Assembly (NCBI GenBank): GCA_030549335.1
Contig: CM060196.1
Location: 18,806,501-18,870,500 of the forward strand
Origin: Pontederia crassipes
Lineage: Eukaryota; Streptophyta; Magnoliopsida; Commelinales; Pontederiaceae
Reading direction: 5' to 3'
DNA: 64,000 bases
Shown: one piece after another, positions 25,101 through 35,800 of the stretch
Layout of the letters: every line of letters starts with the position of its first letter
Numbering within the stretch: the first letter of the stretch is position 1
Position numbers and translations under genes: made by a program
The notes under the pieces: generated by a model
Databases searched by the model: none
What the model saw: the letters and a program-made list of their open reading frames with translations, nothing else
What the model was told of the DNA's origin: nothing

Positions 25101-26225
25101 AGTTATCCGCTAAATGATGCTGCAGAAACAGTGAATGAGATTGCTGCCTCAGTTCGGAGAGTGATGGGAGGGACCAGTGGAATCCTGTACTATATTCTGA
25201 CTCCATATTGATATTGTCCCTGATAGATTATTTGATGTCCTTGAATAAAGGAACATCGACACCCAAGTGTTTACTTCTTAAAATGATTACATCCTTTTGA
25301 ATTTTCTAATTCTTTGTGATGTTGGACAGATATGAAATATTCTGCAAAGCTGCATATGCGACATTGAAGGATCAGCAAGTTATCACTTCAAAAGAATGTA
25401 AGAAAAGTTGCATTCTTAGTTAAGATGCATGAATGATTGGATTACCATTATGTACAGTTGCTGAAAAAAAAATAATGAGACAGGGGCAACTGCTTTCCAA
25501 GCATCAATTGCTGCTCTCAGCAAGTATGGTGGTGCAGTTGCAGGCTACAGAACTATGTTAGATGCGCTTATTCCAGCTTCAACAGTTCTGGGAGAGGTAA
25601 CAGAATTGTGTGGTCCATTGCTCCTTTCCTGTTTATCGCCTTGTTGATGTGGTTGTTCATCATAAAACAGAGGCTGGAAGCTGGAGATGATCCTGTAAAT
25701 GCTTTTGTCCTTTCATCTGAAGCGGCATTAACTGGGGCGGAATCGACTAAAGATATGCGGGCACAAGTAATAATTCTTTTCCCCTTGCTGTTGCATATCT
25801 TGTATGAACTAAGTATGAAATATAGTCGCCAATAAACACTGCACATTCACTTTCTCTATGATCCATGTTGAAATAATCCACGAGCTTTGAAAACTTACAC
25901 ATCGTAAGTATTGGCTGATCTGATGAAACCATGTGGAGCAGTTGTGAGATCAAAATTAGTATGTCTACAGTTTTGGCATTCAATATTTTTTTTTATTTTC
26001 ATTATCTTGTATGCGCTTTGTGCATTCGATAATTGGAAATGAATGCAGGCTGGGCGTTCCTCCTATGTTGCTCCTGAACTGTTGTCTTCGGTTCCTGACC
26101 CTGGGGCGATGGCTGCAGCGGCATGGTACAGGGTGGCAGCTCTTGCTCTCAGGGATAAGCTGGCATCCTCCTCAGAGGTAGCAGATGTAAATTTCACGTC
26201 CATGGGCGCCAAAGACCATGCTTGA
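14083..26225 (+). CDS. DAK: Dihydroxyacetone kinase, DhaK plus DhaL domains (20 exons, 610 aa)
   Basis: This ATP-dependent kinase phosphorylates dihydroxyacetone to DHAP; related enzymes also act on glyceraldehyde or release cyclic FMN from FAD. Exons: 14083-14122, 14581-14654, 14739-14802, 15318-15430, 15503-15550, 15751-15822, 15891-15980, 17591-17764, 17913-17996, 20795-20850, 22533-22663, 23065-23157, 24367-24431, 24642-24788, 24877-24920, 25103-25186, 25330-25397, 25484-25596, 25671-25766, 26049-26225 (1833 nt, GT-AG, in frame). The N-terminal DhaK domain has GGGSGHEP (60-67) and GIHGEPG, whose His226 should bind substrate covalently. A linker (about 340-375) leads to the DhaL domain with GDGDCGTT (410-417), where Asp411 and Asp413 would hold Mg-ATP, and GGTSGILY. 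No transit peptide is evident, suggesting a cytosolic enzyme. Introns 7, 9, 11 and 12 are swollen by repeats. The start context is AAATGG. Confidence 0.95.
16109..16290 (-). mobile_element. Au-like SINE, near full length, in DAK intron 7
   Basis: Read on the minus strand, a tRNA-derived head (CCGGATAAAGGAGGAGGG) leads to CCGACCCCACCTAGTGGG, then AAGGCTTTGTTG and a TTG-repeat tail. This is the layout of the plant Au SINE family as I remember it. Possible target duplication is only the weak CAATAAA on both sides. Confidence 0.75.
18792..20281. mobile_element. Non-autonomous Mutator-like element in DAK intron 9
   Basis: The element is 1,490 bp and flanked by a perfect 10-bp duplication, TTCATTTGGA, at 18782-18791 and 20282-20291. 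Its ends are long inverted repeats: the left begins GGGTAAATTACACCAAATA, and the right, reverse complemented, begins GGAAAAATTACACCAAATA. Similarity extends about 240 bp inward, through TTCACTTTGTAACAAGA to an AT-rich block and ATGAGACACCTC. Long terminal repeats and a 9-11-bp duplication are diagnostic of Mutator-like elements. No transposase is present; the core (about 19045-20070) is very GC-rich and may include captured DNA. Confidence 0.85.
19266..19470 (+). other. Coding-like fragment inside the Mutator-like element, possibly captured
   Basis: The plus-strand frame reads roughly [17 protein letters not shown], then [20 protein letters not shown] and [14 protein letters not shown]. Its balanced composition stands out from the low-complexity G/R/P-rich translation of the surrounding core. 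I do not recognise the family. A gene fragment captured by a Pack-MULE would look like this, but no parental gene is in the window. Confidence 0.3.
22708..22845. mobile_element. hAT-type MITE (138 bp) in DAK intron 11
   Basis: The terminal repeats pair as CATGGTTGTGAGGGCC (left) with CAATGTTGTCAGGACC (right end, reverse complemented). The flanking 8-mers TTTAACAG (22700-22707) and CTTAACAG (22846-22853) match at 7 of 8 positions, the 8-bp duplication expected of hAT transposons. The interior has no coding capacity and is rich in AACCGG. Confidence 0.65.
22865..22920. repeat. CT-rich microsatellite followed by CA repeats
   Basis: Simple-sequence tract made of CT and CCCTCT blocks ending in a short CA run, in DAK intron 11. 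Confidence 0.7.
22943..22991 (-). mobile_element. 5'-truncated Au-like SINE with target duplication, DAK intron 11
   Basis: Only the 3' end of the SINE is present: a CAA-repeat tail joined to AAGCCTTATCCCAGTAGG and TGGGGTCGGC. GCACAAAGAAAACA occurs on both sides (22930-22943 and 22991-23004) as a 14-bp target duplication, which fits 5'-truncated insertion by target-primed reverse transcription. Confidence 0.75.
23634..24062. repeat. Two-copy tandem duplication (period 231 bp) in DAK intron 12
   Basis: The blocks AAAGTAGAAATATGCCTGAC, TTGATTGTATCAGCATCA, AATGAAGCTTGAGCC and TTTAATAACTACTGAATTCA all occur twice, 231 bp apart at the start of each copy. Internal small deletions separate the copies (second about 197 bp). 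A poly-A run lies between them. Confidence 0.8.
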
Positions 26226-26946
26226 CATTCGTCAGTTCTTAACCTTGAAAAACACTCGTCTCTTTTTTTTTTTCTCTTTTTGAAAGAAAAAGCTTTCGTT
26301 GGCCTTTCCGCTTATGTGACAGCAACATGAGCTGAGAAAGTCGAGTTCTGTGTTACGACACATCGCAATCCTTGCTTCTGACAGAAATTGACCAGAGGCA
26401 GCATCAATGATGATTTTAGGGGATGATTGCTGCGGCCTTGATTTTGTTATACACTGTTTACTTAATACAAAGTGCAACATGATTCGACTTGTTGATTTCT
26501 TATTCTTGCTCATGTCTGTCGCATGTCCGTCTCGAAGCAACATTTTCCATTTGTCGAATCCAGAAAATTTCAATATTCCTTTATTTTGAAGTTTAAATTA
26601 CTTATTGTTTCAATGTTTTATTCTGTTAAATTATCAGATATTTCTCGAAGCTATGTTGTTATTGATGTTAAATACGAATACGTTTTGAACTTCTTTTATT
26701 AATTAAAAAATACCAATAGAAGCAAAATTATAAAAGAAGAATTAATTGACTTAAAAAAATTATTTATTAATTATAAAAGAAAATTTATAATTAGACAAAT
26801 AAAAGAGAATCTAAATAAATAGAAAGATCGATGCTATATTTTGGAGAATACAGAGAACGCAGGATTGTGTATATTTTTGTCTTCTAACTCTAGGTGTGTT
26901 CGTCTCCAATTTGTCCTCATGATTAATAATAGACAATGTTTCTATT
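26226..26946. other. DAK 3' UTR and AT-rich flank
   Basis: Mixed-composition sequence after the stop codon up to about 26590 is probably the 3' UTR; beyond it the DNA is AT-rich. No gene is recognised on either strand. Confidence 0.4.
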
Positions 26947-28792
26947 ATCGTGGTAATGTGACGTAATAAAATATAATAAAATAAAAAAATAAAAAAATCT
27001 CATTGGAGGGAAGAAGGGGGCAACGACCTCGCGCCCTCTCTGCCTCGTCGGCAGCCCCCCTCTTTTCCTTTGTCGGCCGCAATGGAGAAAAGGACAGCGT
27101 CGACCTCTTGTGCAAACTGGCTTCTTTGCACATGGCGTCGATGAGGGAGAAAGGAGGGTGTCGGGCCTCCCTATGCGAGCTCACGAGTCGGCGAGCTTGC
27201 AAGGGGCCGGCGCTCTCCTTTTCTTCCTCGCGCACAACGTCGACGAGGGAGAAATGGGGCACCAATCCCCGTGTGAGCTCGCACGTTAACGAGCAAAAAA
27301 GGGGGATGGTATTCTCCTTTTTCTTGCCTGTGAGGGAGAAAGAGGGCGCCATCCCTCTTGCGAGCTTGTCGGCGCGTGAGCTCGCAAAAGGGTCGGCGCC
27401 CTTTCTTTTTCCCTCGCGATCTGCGAAGGAGTGTAGGATCACAAGGGCACCAGGGGGTGGTGTTTAAAATCGAAATTATAGATTTCACAAAAATCATCGT
27501 AGAATCTCAAAATCGATTCAATAATTTTTAAATTAAAATAAATTAAATCATATCATAAGCATAACATGAGAAGGAGAGATGGAGAGAATTAAATGCGATA
27601 GTTGTTGATGAAGTTCGGCCACAACCTACGTCCCTGCTCCGACTTTTCAATCTCGAGATCGTCGGAAATTTCACTAAAACACTTCTTTGTTCCAAACGGG
27701 GCAAGGAAGAAAGCCCTCTACACAATCATATTTTTTTTGTTTCGAGAGGCAAGACACATATCTCTCCTATGAAGCTTATCTTTTCTCTCGCTCAAAAGGT
27801 AAGATATAAAACATCTTTTACACAAGAACTCTTCTATTTTTCTAAACAATAGTTTCTCTTTTTTACAATTGAATGCTTCACAAGAAGATAAGAGGGAAAG
27901 AAAAGAAACAATAATGATAATTTCAAGAGAGAATTTTCTTTTGATAATTTGAATTTTTTCTTTAATGCTTGAATGGTTCTGTCTTTGATACTCATTTTAT
28001 AGATTTCAACATGTGAAAAATTTGTCCAATTTTTTTTTACAATTTACTCATTCAAAAATAGCCATTAATGTTTATTTGACCCAGAGGCCAGTGAATCGGT
28101 TTACGTAATCGTTGCGCGATTTTTTCAGCTTCGGTGTTTGATCGATCAACCGGACTATCAATTGGTCAGTTGATCGGTATAGTCTCGATATTTTATATTT
28201 TGCCTGTTGAGTTGATCGGTCGGTTGGTACATCAATCGGTCTACCGACAGGTATAGTCTCGACGTAGAACTGGGCATGACATGCATTGTTTGGTCGATCG
28301 GTGTAGTCTTAATTGGCTTTTTTTATTTCGACCGACAGGTTGATCGACCTACACTATTTTGAGCATAACTTTTTGCACAGTTATCCAAATTAGATAATAT
28401 TGGATTCTATGAATAACTAGCAGGATTCTATACAACTTTGATATTCATTATTCATTCAGAATCTAATAAGACCATAGTCGATTATTTTAATCAAAATTTA
28501 GTGTCGAAAGTTGTCCCCCTTTTTACTTAAACTTTTTCAACATTTAATTTTAATTTTTCGAGATTTGTATCGTCAAAATATAATTTTATATGACATAAAA
28601 TTTTGCTCCAACAAGGAGAAGAGGAGACACTGACACCGTGCGATGGGGCAACGCCCCTTCCCCTCCTCTCCGACGTTGAAGAGGAGAGGGGGGTGGGAGC
28701 GTGCCCCCCATTGGTCCCCTTTGGTGAGAGGCGACAATTGGCATCTCTTTTATTTATTTATATTATTTTATTATATTTTATTATGTCACGTA
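26947..28792. mobile_element. GC-rich inverted-repeat element, split by a solo LTR
   Basis: The left end GTGACGTAATAAAATATAAT and the right end, reverse complemented as CGTGACATAATAAAATATAA, continue in parallel for about 50 bp to ATCTCATTGG and AGATGCCAATT respectively. Inside lie GC-rich blocks (27000-27431 and 28619-28738) in which both strands are open but no family is recognised. The layout (AT-rich arm, GC-rich core) resembles the Mutator-like element at 18792-20281, but outer termini and a target duplication were not found, so the class is inference. Confidence 0.5.
27432..28613 (-). mobile_element. Solo LTR of a Copia-type retrotransposon with 5-bp target duplication
   Basis: On the minus strand the LTR begins TGTTGGAGCAAAATTTTATG and ends GTGATCCTACA, giving the standard TG...CA ends over 1,182 bp. 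AGGAG occurs immediately outside both ends (27427-27431 and 28614-28618). A TATA-like CTATAAAATGAG lies inside on the minus strand. No internal retroelement genes adjoin it, so it is a solo LTR left by recombination. Assignment to Copia rests on the LTR end sequence as I remember it. Confidence 0.85.
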
Positions 28793-29304
28793 AGTAAAGT
28801 AATTAAGAATTACCTATTACCGATCAAGATAGAAGTTATGTGCAAGAAAATTAAAGTTTGAAAATAATCTAATTATAAATTAAAGTTTAAAAATCGTTAA
28901 AATATTGACCTAAAATTAAATGACGATTTTAAATTCATGTTATAAATGGTACATCCATATATGTGAATCCATTTAAATCTATATGTGGATTAATTTTGAA
29001 TCTACATATTTTTTAAATTCTTTTATAATTAGGGAGAGGCAGTTAAAGAATAATTAAATTAGCCTTGGTATATATTTATTCACCTCAGGAACCTTGTTTC
29101 GGATTCATTGCAACTAGCCACACATTCCATGTTACCTTCCTCTGCATTGATTAATTTATTTAACTTCGGATGGCGTGTGGATAGGGGAAAAAAAGCCCCT
29201 GAACATGCGAGTGAATAACTCAAAACATAACGACTCCTTTATTGATTTTGTGCATGCGTACATCACATTTATGTACTACTAGTGCTAGGGCTATCAGTAG
29301 TTTT
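28793..29304. other. AT-rich spacer
   Basis: No coding similarity, RNA gene or bounded repeat is visible here. Confidence 0.4.
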
Positions 29305-29705
29305 TAGGATTATTTACTTAAATCATTCCTAAATTATTATAATTTTTTATATTTAATTTTAAACTATAAACTTATTTTTTAAAATATTTAAACTATTATA
29401 ATTTTTTAATTTGATTATTCATCGACTTTTGTCAATTTTCCATTATTTTAATTTTTTTTTATTTATGAAAAATAAAAAATACCTCTCAAAATTACGGAGG
29501 TCGAAATCAAAACATAAAATCGAAGGGAGAGATATTTTTTAATTTTTATAAATGAAAAAATAAAGATAATAAAAAATTTGACAAAAATTAACGAAAGTTG
29601 ACGGAAGGATCAAATTAGAAATTACAAATTGACAAAAAGATCAAATTAGAAATCATGTGATAGTTTAGGGGTGATTTATGAAAATAAATTTTTTTTACCT
29701 GAGAG
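29305..29705. mobile_element. AT-rich foldback element (about 400 bp)
   Basis: The left half (TTTACTTAAATCATTCCTAA onward) and the reverse complement of the right half share a sequence order including CCTAAA, TAATTTGAT, CAACTTTYGT, TTTTTGTCAA and AAAAATAYCTCTC around a centre near 29510. The pattern is that of a non-coding inverted-repeat transposon common in plants. Exact ends and target duplication are not clear. Confidence 0.5.
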
Positions 29706-31480
29706 TAAACACTTAAAATAAAATGGTACATAAAAATTTATTAATGAAACTTAGATTCGTGTTTTTATAATCTTGTAGTGTAGAAAATTTTGAAAGATGA
29801 TCAAGAAATTTGAGAATATTTGGTAGAAGAACAATTTGTGGGCAATTAATTTATTTTAAAATTAATATCAAATATAATTTATAATAGGATTAAACATTTT
29901 TAATCATTTAAAAATTTATAGAATGGCTACTTTTTTATTTTTACAATGGAATATATATTCATGTCACAGCAAGAATCACAGTGTTCCGCTCTTTGTCAAC
30001 AAAATATAGGTTCTGTTTAGCGTTTTAAATAACGTTTGGGCTAATTTTTATAGAGTCTTCTCTCTCATCTCTCTCCTCAACTCAAATCCGGTTTGTTTCT
30101 TCTTTATTTTTTTTATTTTAATTTAACATAAAGTAGTTAAATCTTAACTTTTAATTTTGAATTAACTCATTAGTTTAATTAAAAATTTATTAGTTACCCC
30201 ACTTTTTTTGTTTTCTTTTATTAGCTTCTTACATTATTTGTAATTTATGTACACCATAATTCATTATATTCTACATCTCGGTAATTATTATACATAATGA
30301 TATTTAAGTTTATACTTTTTCACATCGCTATAATTTATCATATATGTTAGTTATATTTTTAAAAATATAAATTATCACGAGATTCTAAATTTAATTTTAT
30401 CTTTTTATATTGATCGAAAACATATTCATATTTTTGGTTCTCACATCAAACACCTATTGAAAATCAATGTATCACATTATGCATTTAGTTCATCAAAACA
30501 CAATTACAAACATTCTATTAAACCAACGATTTATAAAGAATCCCAAGGAATACAAATTCTAGTTATTAAACCATGTCAAGTATCATGTATCAAACGCCCT
30601 ACTTCCTTTTCTTGAAAATGAAAAGGGTCATTAATGATATTATAGAAATAGGTTTCTAGTATACTAAATTATACATAGTGATATATATAACTATACAACT
30701 ATAATATTTAAAATTTGTAAAATTTTATAATTAATAAGTATAAATATTAATTTAGTATTGATAGTTCGTATGACCTCTTTTGTATCATTAATGAACTAAA
30801 CTATAACTAAAGAAATATTAAAAAAAACACGTGAGATCATCTAACACACGCTTATTACTTAAGTCTCCTTTGATTGCAAAAAAAAAAAAATTTCCGAAAA
30901 ATAAGATTTTACTAATCCATCGCTTATATTTCCAATTTTCTTCTTACTCCTACATTTTAAATGTTGTGGAGACCACATGACAGAAAACAAGTGCATCTCA
31001 TTGAAAAAATAGTGAATTATATCTTGATGTTGATGGGGCCTAAGATCATAAGTGGAGGACAACAAGTTCACCTTGTAGGATAATGTAGGGGGAGCAAGAA
31101 AGATAAGTGTCTAAGAAGACAGGGTAATGAGAGCACAGATGGTGGTTGGACACATGAGCATTATTATTTTTAATCTATTATCTATAGAAGGGAAAAAAAT
31201 ATATAGGTAAAGCATTAGATTTTGAATAAATTAATAAAATAATTACGTATTAATTTCATTTATTGAACAGTGGACTTTGATTATGATCAAAATGATCTGA
31301 TCAAATCAATTTGAATTTGACGATCCCAATTTATTCAAGGTTATATGATATCTTTGAATTATTATCAACTTAACTCGATAAGTATGTATTATTTCATTTA
31401 ATTTAAACATAACTTATAATTGCTAGATTAACTAAATGACAGAGATAAATGCTCTAACACCATCAATATGTTATAGAGAT
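29706..31480. other. AT-rich intergenic DNA without recognisable gene
   Basis: Strongly AT-rich and stop-rich throughout. Nothing coding or structured could be supported. Confidence 0.45.
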
Positions 31481-31484
31481 TAAT

Positions 31485-31860
31485 GGGTGCCCCTTTAGTG
31501 AAATGGGGGACCGTCCCCCTAGCCTTATGGTGCCAGATGGATGACTGGATATGAGGTTCTGATGCGCGCGGTTCAGCACCCGATTCAAGTGGCGAGGCGG
31601 TTCAAGGGGTGCGCTTAGGGAAAAAAATTGATCGAAGTTGCGCCCGCTTCACTCTCGAATGCGTTTGCTCCGTCGTCGTTCCACGATCGCGAATGGCTGC
31701 GGACGGCAAGAGAGGTGAGGCGTTTACAAGGCCGCCGGTGAGGACAGGATGGTGCAGTTCAACGTTTGGGCACCGTGGGAAAAAAACACAGCCCCCGACC
31801 TCTGCATTTTGTTCCCTAGGGATGAAATATCGATCGTTGGATCTCCATGGCATCACTTGA
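31485..31860 (+). other. Isolated GC-richer island, unknown; possible pseudogene exon
   Basis: A block of normal genic composition sits alone in AT-rich DNA. It contains ATGGCTGCGGACGGCAAGAG (31692 onward) followed by a good donor-like GTGAGG, and an 83-codon open frame. No downstream exon or known family could be attached. It may be a dead first exon, a captured fragment or transposon debris. Confidence 0.25.
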
Positions 31861-32399
31861 ATAACAAAGCAGAGACGAGTGATGATAAGCTTCAACACAA
31901 CACAACATATAACGAGTATATTGGTAGATATATGACAAGATATTAATAATGGATGTGCCAATCCAAATTGTCAGGAATCATGCAGCTCAGCAATATACAT
32001 TGTAGTACAAGAATTAAGTGCTCTTATGTCAAATTGTTAAGAAAAAATTATGTTACGTGTAGTAGCTTTCCTAATAATTTGTCAGTGCTCCTTTTTTTAA
32101 AAAGAAAAGATAATAAATTGGTAAAGTGTTCTAAAAAACATTTTTAGAAAAACCATATTTCAAAAATAGCTCAAAATGGTTTCCATTTTTACATCATCTC
32201 ACCCCTCGGTTTCATAAACACTTTTTATTATGTGGAATATCAATTATATCACATCAATTTTATATAGTGAATTAGATTGGCTTAATTCATTAGTTAAACG
32301 ATCTAAAATCAATTCTACATTAACATTTCTTTTTTTTATATTGATTAAGATCCATGATTTCAGAGTTCTTTTGTTGTACCTAAAAAAATCCTATTTTTA

Positions 32400-32894
32400 T
32401 TTTATCTTATTGTTTCTTCTCTCTCTCTCTCTCTCTCTCTCTCCCCTCTCTCTCTTCCCAGCCGGTAATTATACTCTCTACCAGACTACCACTAGCTACT
32501 GCTACCAGTACACCTCACAGCTCTCTCTCTGTCTCTCTCTCTCTCTCATCTCCTCCATCGATCTCGGCCTAATCTTTTGGTTCTAAACCCCCAAAACCCT
32601 CTCCTCACGTTCTCAAGATCCAATCTTTCTGCTCGTGCACACATTGTCGCTGATCTTGGAGTTCACCACCACCTCCTCCGAGTTCGAAACCTCACGGACA
32701 AGGGGGAAAAATCGTTCTTTTTTGCGTTTGTGAAGAGGGATTTCCTTCCTCCCGTCTTGTGAAAGCCCAAGGAAGCAAAAGGTGGAAGCTTTTTCCTCCC
32801 CTTCCCTCCCTCCACCCTTTTATTTTCTCTTCTCTTTGCCAGTCCTCTTCTTTCCAGCTCTGTGAACAAGAGTCGGGCCGGATAGGTGGCGAAA
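32400..32894 (+). promoter_or_regulatory. CT-rich proximal region and 5' leader of the MAP65 gene
   Basis: CT microsatellites at 32417-32455 and about 32521-32547 resemble the pyrimidine patches near plant transcription starts. The sequence then becomes GC-richer up to the MAP65 start codon. No convincing TATA box lies close by, so the start site is uncertain. Confidence 0.35.
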
Positions 32895-35800
32895 ATGGTG
32901 GGACTGGGAGCCCAGTCGGCGTCCGTGCGGAGTAGTATCAGCATGGAAACAACCTGCGGCGTCCTGCTCCAAGAGCTGGAGGTTTGCATCTCCCATTTCC
33001 TCTCCAAAAGAGACTCCGCACTGTTTCTTTGTTTGGCGCGTTGAGCCATTTGGGCTGTAGATCTTTTCCCATTTGCGCTTCTCTTGCATTTCTCTGCTTC
33101 TGTTTGGCGTTCTCTAGGGCTTCCGTGATCTCCTTATGGTGCATTAACGGCGGCCAAGTGTTTCTGCATCTGTGCATAGCGTTTTCTTCATTTGCAAAAT
33201 TGTTGCGTCATATAATTTAAGTAGCCGGTCATATGCAAATTGTAACAGTTTTTGCATTTTTCTTATTTTTTCTTTCTTTTATTTGCTTCGAAAAGGAAAA
33301 AGATCTGACAATTTTAGGTTTCCTGTGTAAGTTCTGTTACCCTTTTATCTCATAAGACACTGATGGTGGCTGAGTTGTTGATTATTTCTGCTGTTGTGTC
33401 TCTAAGGTAACATTATGCCATTTGAGATTAATTTTGTGTTTTCTCAGAAACCCTTGGTTTTACCTTTATTCGGTTGCTTTGTTAGTTGAAGAAATTGTGA
33501 ATTATGTTCCACAAATTATTACCCTATATTGGTTTAAATATGCTTTGAAATTTAAGGTGCTATGTTTTCTCAGAACTTCAGAATCATCCATGAGTTGAAT
33601 CAATTAGATTTCCCACTTAAAATGTTTGGTGCTGATGTGGTTATGTTTGCTTGTGGTCTGAATTGGAGCAAACAGCTAATTTGGACAGAGATTGGGGAGA
33701 ATGAAGAGGACAAAGACCGCATGTTTTTGGAGTTGGAAAAGGAATGCATGCAAGTTTACCGGAGAAAGGTCGATGAAGCTAACACTTGTAGGGCGCGGCT
33801 CCATCAGTCACTAGTTGCCAAAGAAGCAGAGCTTGCTTCCCTTGTGGCCTCACTTGGGGAACACACTATGCAGATCAAAAAGGTTCTCCCCCTCTCTCTA
33901 TGCAAGTAATGGTTTAACCTTTTATTCATGCATAACTATGTCTGTATATGAGTTCATAGATTGTGTAAGTTCTATATGGGTTTTTGTTTCAAATGGCTTT
34001 GGAACTTATTGGTAAATGATGGAAAGCTTCTTAACCTGTGGGTAAACTAACTGGACCTGCCTCAGGGAGTACGTCATGGGTTCGGATTAATGGTCTATTT
34101 GGTCTTTCGGTGCCACTAGAATATTTCTTTCTTTTTTTATGTCTGTCTTAACCTTGCTGCGAAAAATGTCTGTCTTAATTAATATTGGTTTGAATATAAG
34201 ATTGCTGATTGAGAATATTTAACATAATTAGTCACCTCAGTGTACCCTTTTCTGATGGGCCCACTGAGATCACCTTGATATTCTTTTGTATGTTTTACAG
34301 CAATGTGCAATTCTGCGGTCCTCGTGTTTTGTTGGTCAAGTGATCTGAGTCCTCTTCTTTCTTGTATGCATACACTTGATTGATGTTGTTTTCATTCATT
34401 TAAAGCATATCTGCACGACATTTATTTCACCTTACGTGTGCTAAACTGTGCTTGGTGGATATTGCACTTTTTGATATTTGGGTACTTCCAAGATCATTCT
34501 CGCATAGCATGTCAACAGTGTGGAGTTGTCAATTTGGGAAAAGATGACAATAGACTATCAAGATGTTACTTAAAATGTCAACTTATCCCAATAAAATACA
34601 TAAATGTTACTCATGATCCTATTAAATGGAAATAAAGATCATGAATCTCACTTTTTCAAAGTTGCATGAACAAATTTCGTTTCAAAAAGTTGCATGAACA
34701 AATTTACTTATTCATGAAATTCTGGGAGACAATACTTTGTGGTAGTTAGCTTCATTGTAAATATGTCAAAATATTAAATATGGGGGGTGACATGAATGCT
34801 TTTTCAAGTTTGAACCCTTATGTATGGTCAAGGGTCTGTGTTAGGCACTTTGCCTTATTGTCTTTACTTGTACTGCGGTGGTGAGATATCGTCTTGGTAG
34901 ACTCGTCTTACACAGAAGTTTACTCATTTTTGAAGTTCTGAACGAAGATTTTTCGGTAGTTATTTTCATTACGTTTTCGAGCAAGCTAGCAAATTTACTT
35001 AGTTTGACATTGATAGAAATTCTTATAACTCCTAATAGGAGAAAGTCTTACAGCGAAGTTTAAACTTTTATAAGTTGTAGCTTGTTGTATGACCAAAGAT
35101 AATGAGTCACGCGTGTGGGTTAATGCTCACCACGTTGTATGGATTTCAAAACTTTGTGATACATATGGTGTAGCATCTAGGTTTTTCTTACTTTTCCAAA
35201 CCATTCTATATTATATTACATAAGGTGAAAGTGTTCTGCCAGCATTAGAACAGTGAACAGATGCGCAGGTTACCACTGCCTCCTGATAATTATTTAATAG
35301 CTTTTATCCTTTCTCACCAACCTGCCATCTCCAGAACTGCAAATTATCATATCTCATTCACTTTTAGAATTCATTGCAATTTCAGTCCGGATCCCTGTTC
35401 TTTTTTTCAACTGAGGGGGATCCAGATCCCTCTTCTTTGGCTAGACTCAATGGGTTATTACTTTCTGCACTTCTGTATTCACTTTTCTGGTTCTGATGTT
35501 TAATAGGAACTGACTCTTTGTCAGTGTGCTTGACAGCTTGAGTTCATCTGGTAAATGGGCTTGCGGTTCTCTGTAATCCATGATAAAAGTTATTACATAA
35601 GCATGATTGATGCCAGAAGAAATTCTCTAGGTGGAACTGGACTTTCTTTAATTCTGTTCTGGCTCTTACCAGTCACCACCATGCATTTGAAAAATCAACC
35701 ATGGGAGTGATAACATATTTTGTTAATTCAGGGGTCAACATCGAAGTGTTTGCTTACTTTTGTGCTTTTACTTTTCAGAGACGTTTAAGTTTAATTTGGA

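Noticed and set aside
26945-27497. 150-165-codon frames on both strands in the GC-rich block
   Set aside because: Both strands are open and low-complexity, and the block lies inside an inverted-repeat element next to a solo LTR. No family match.
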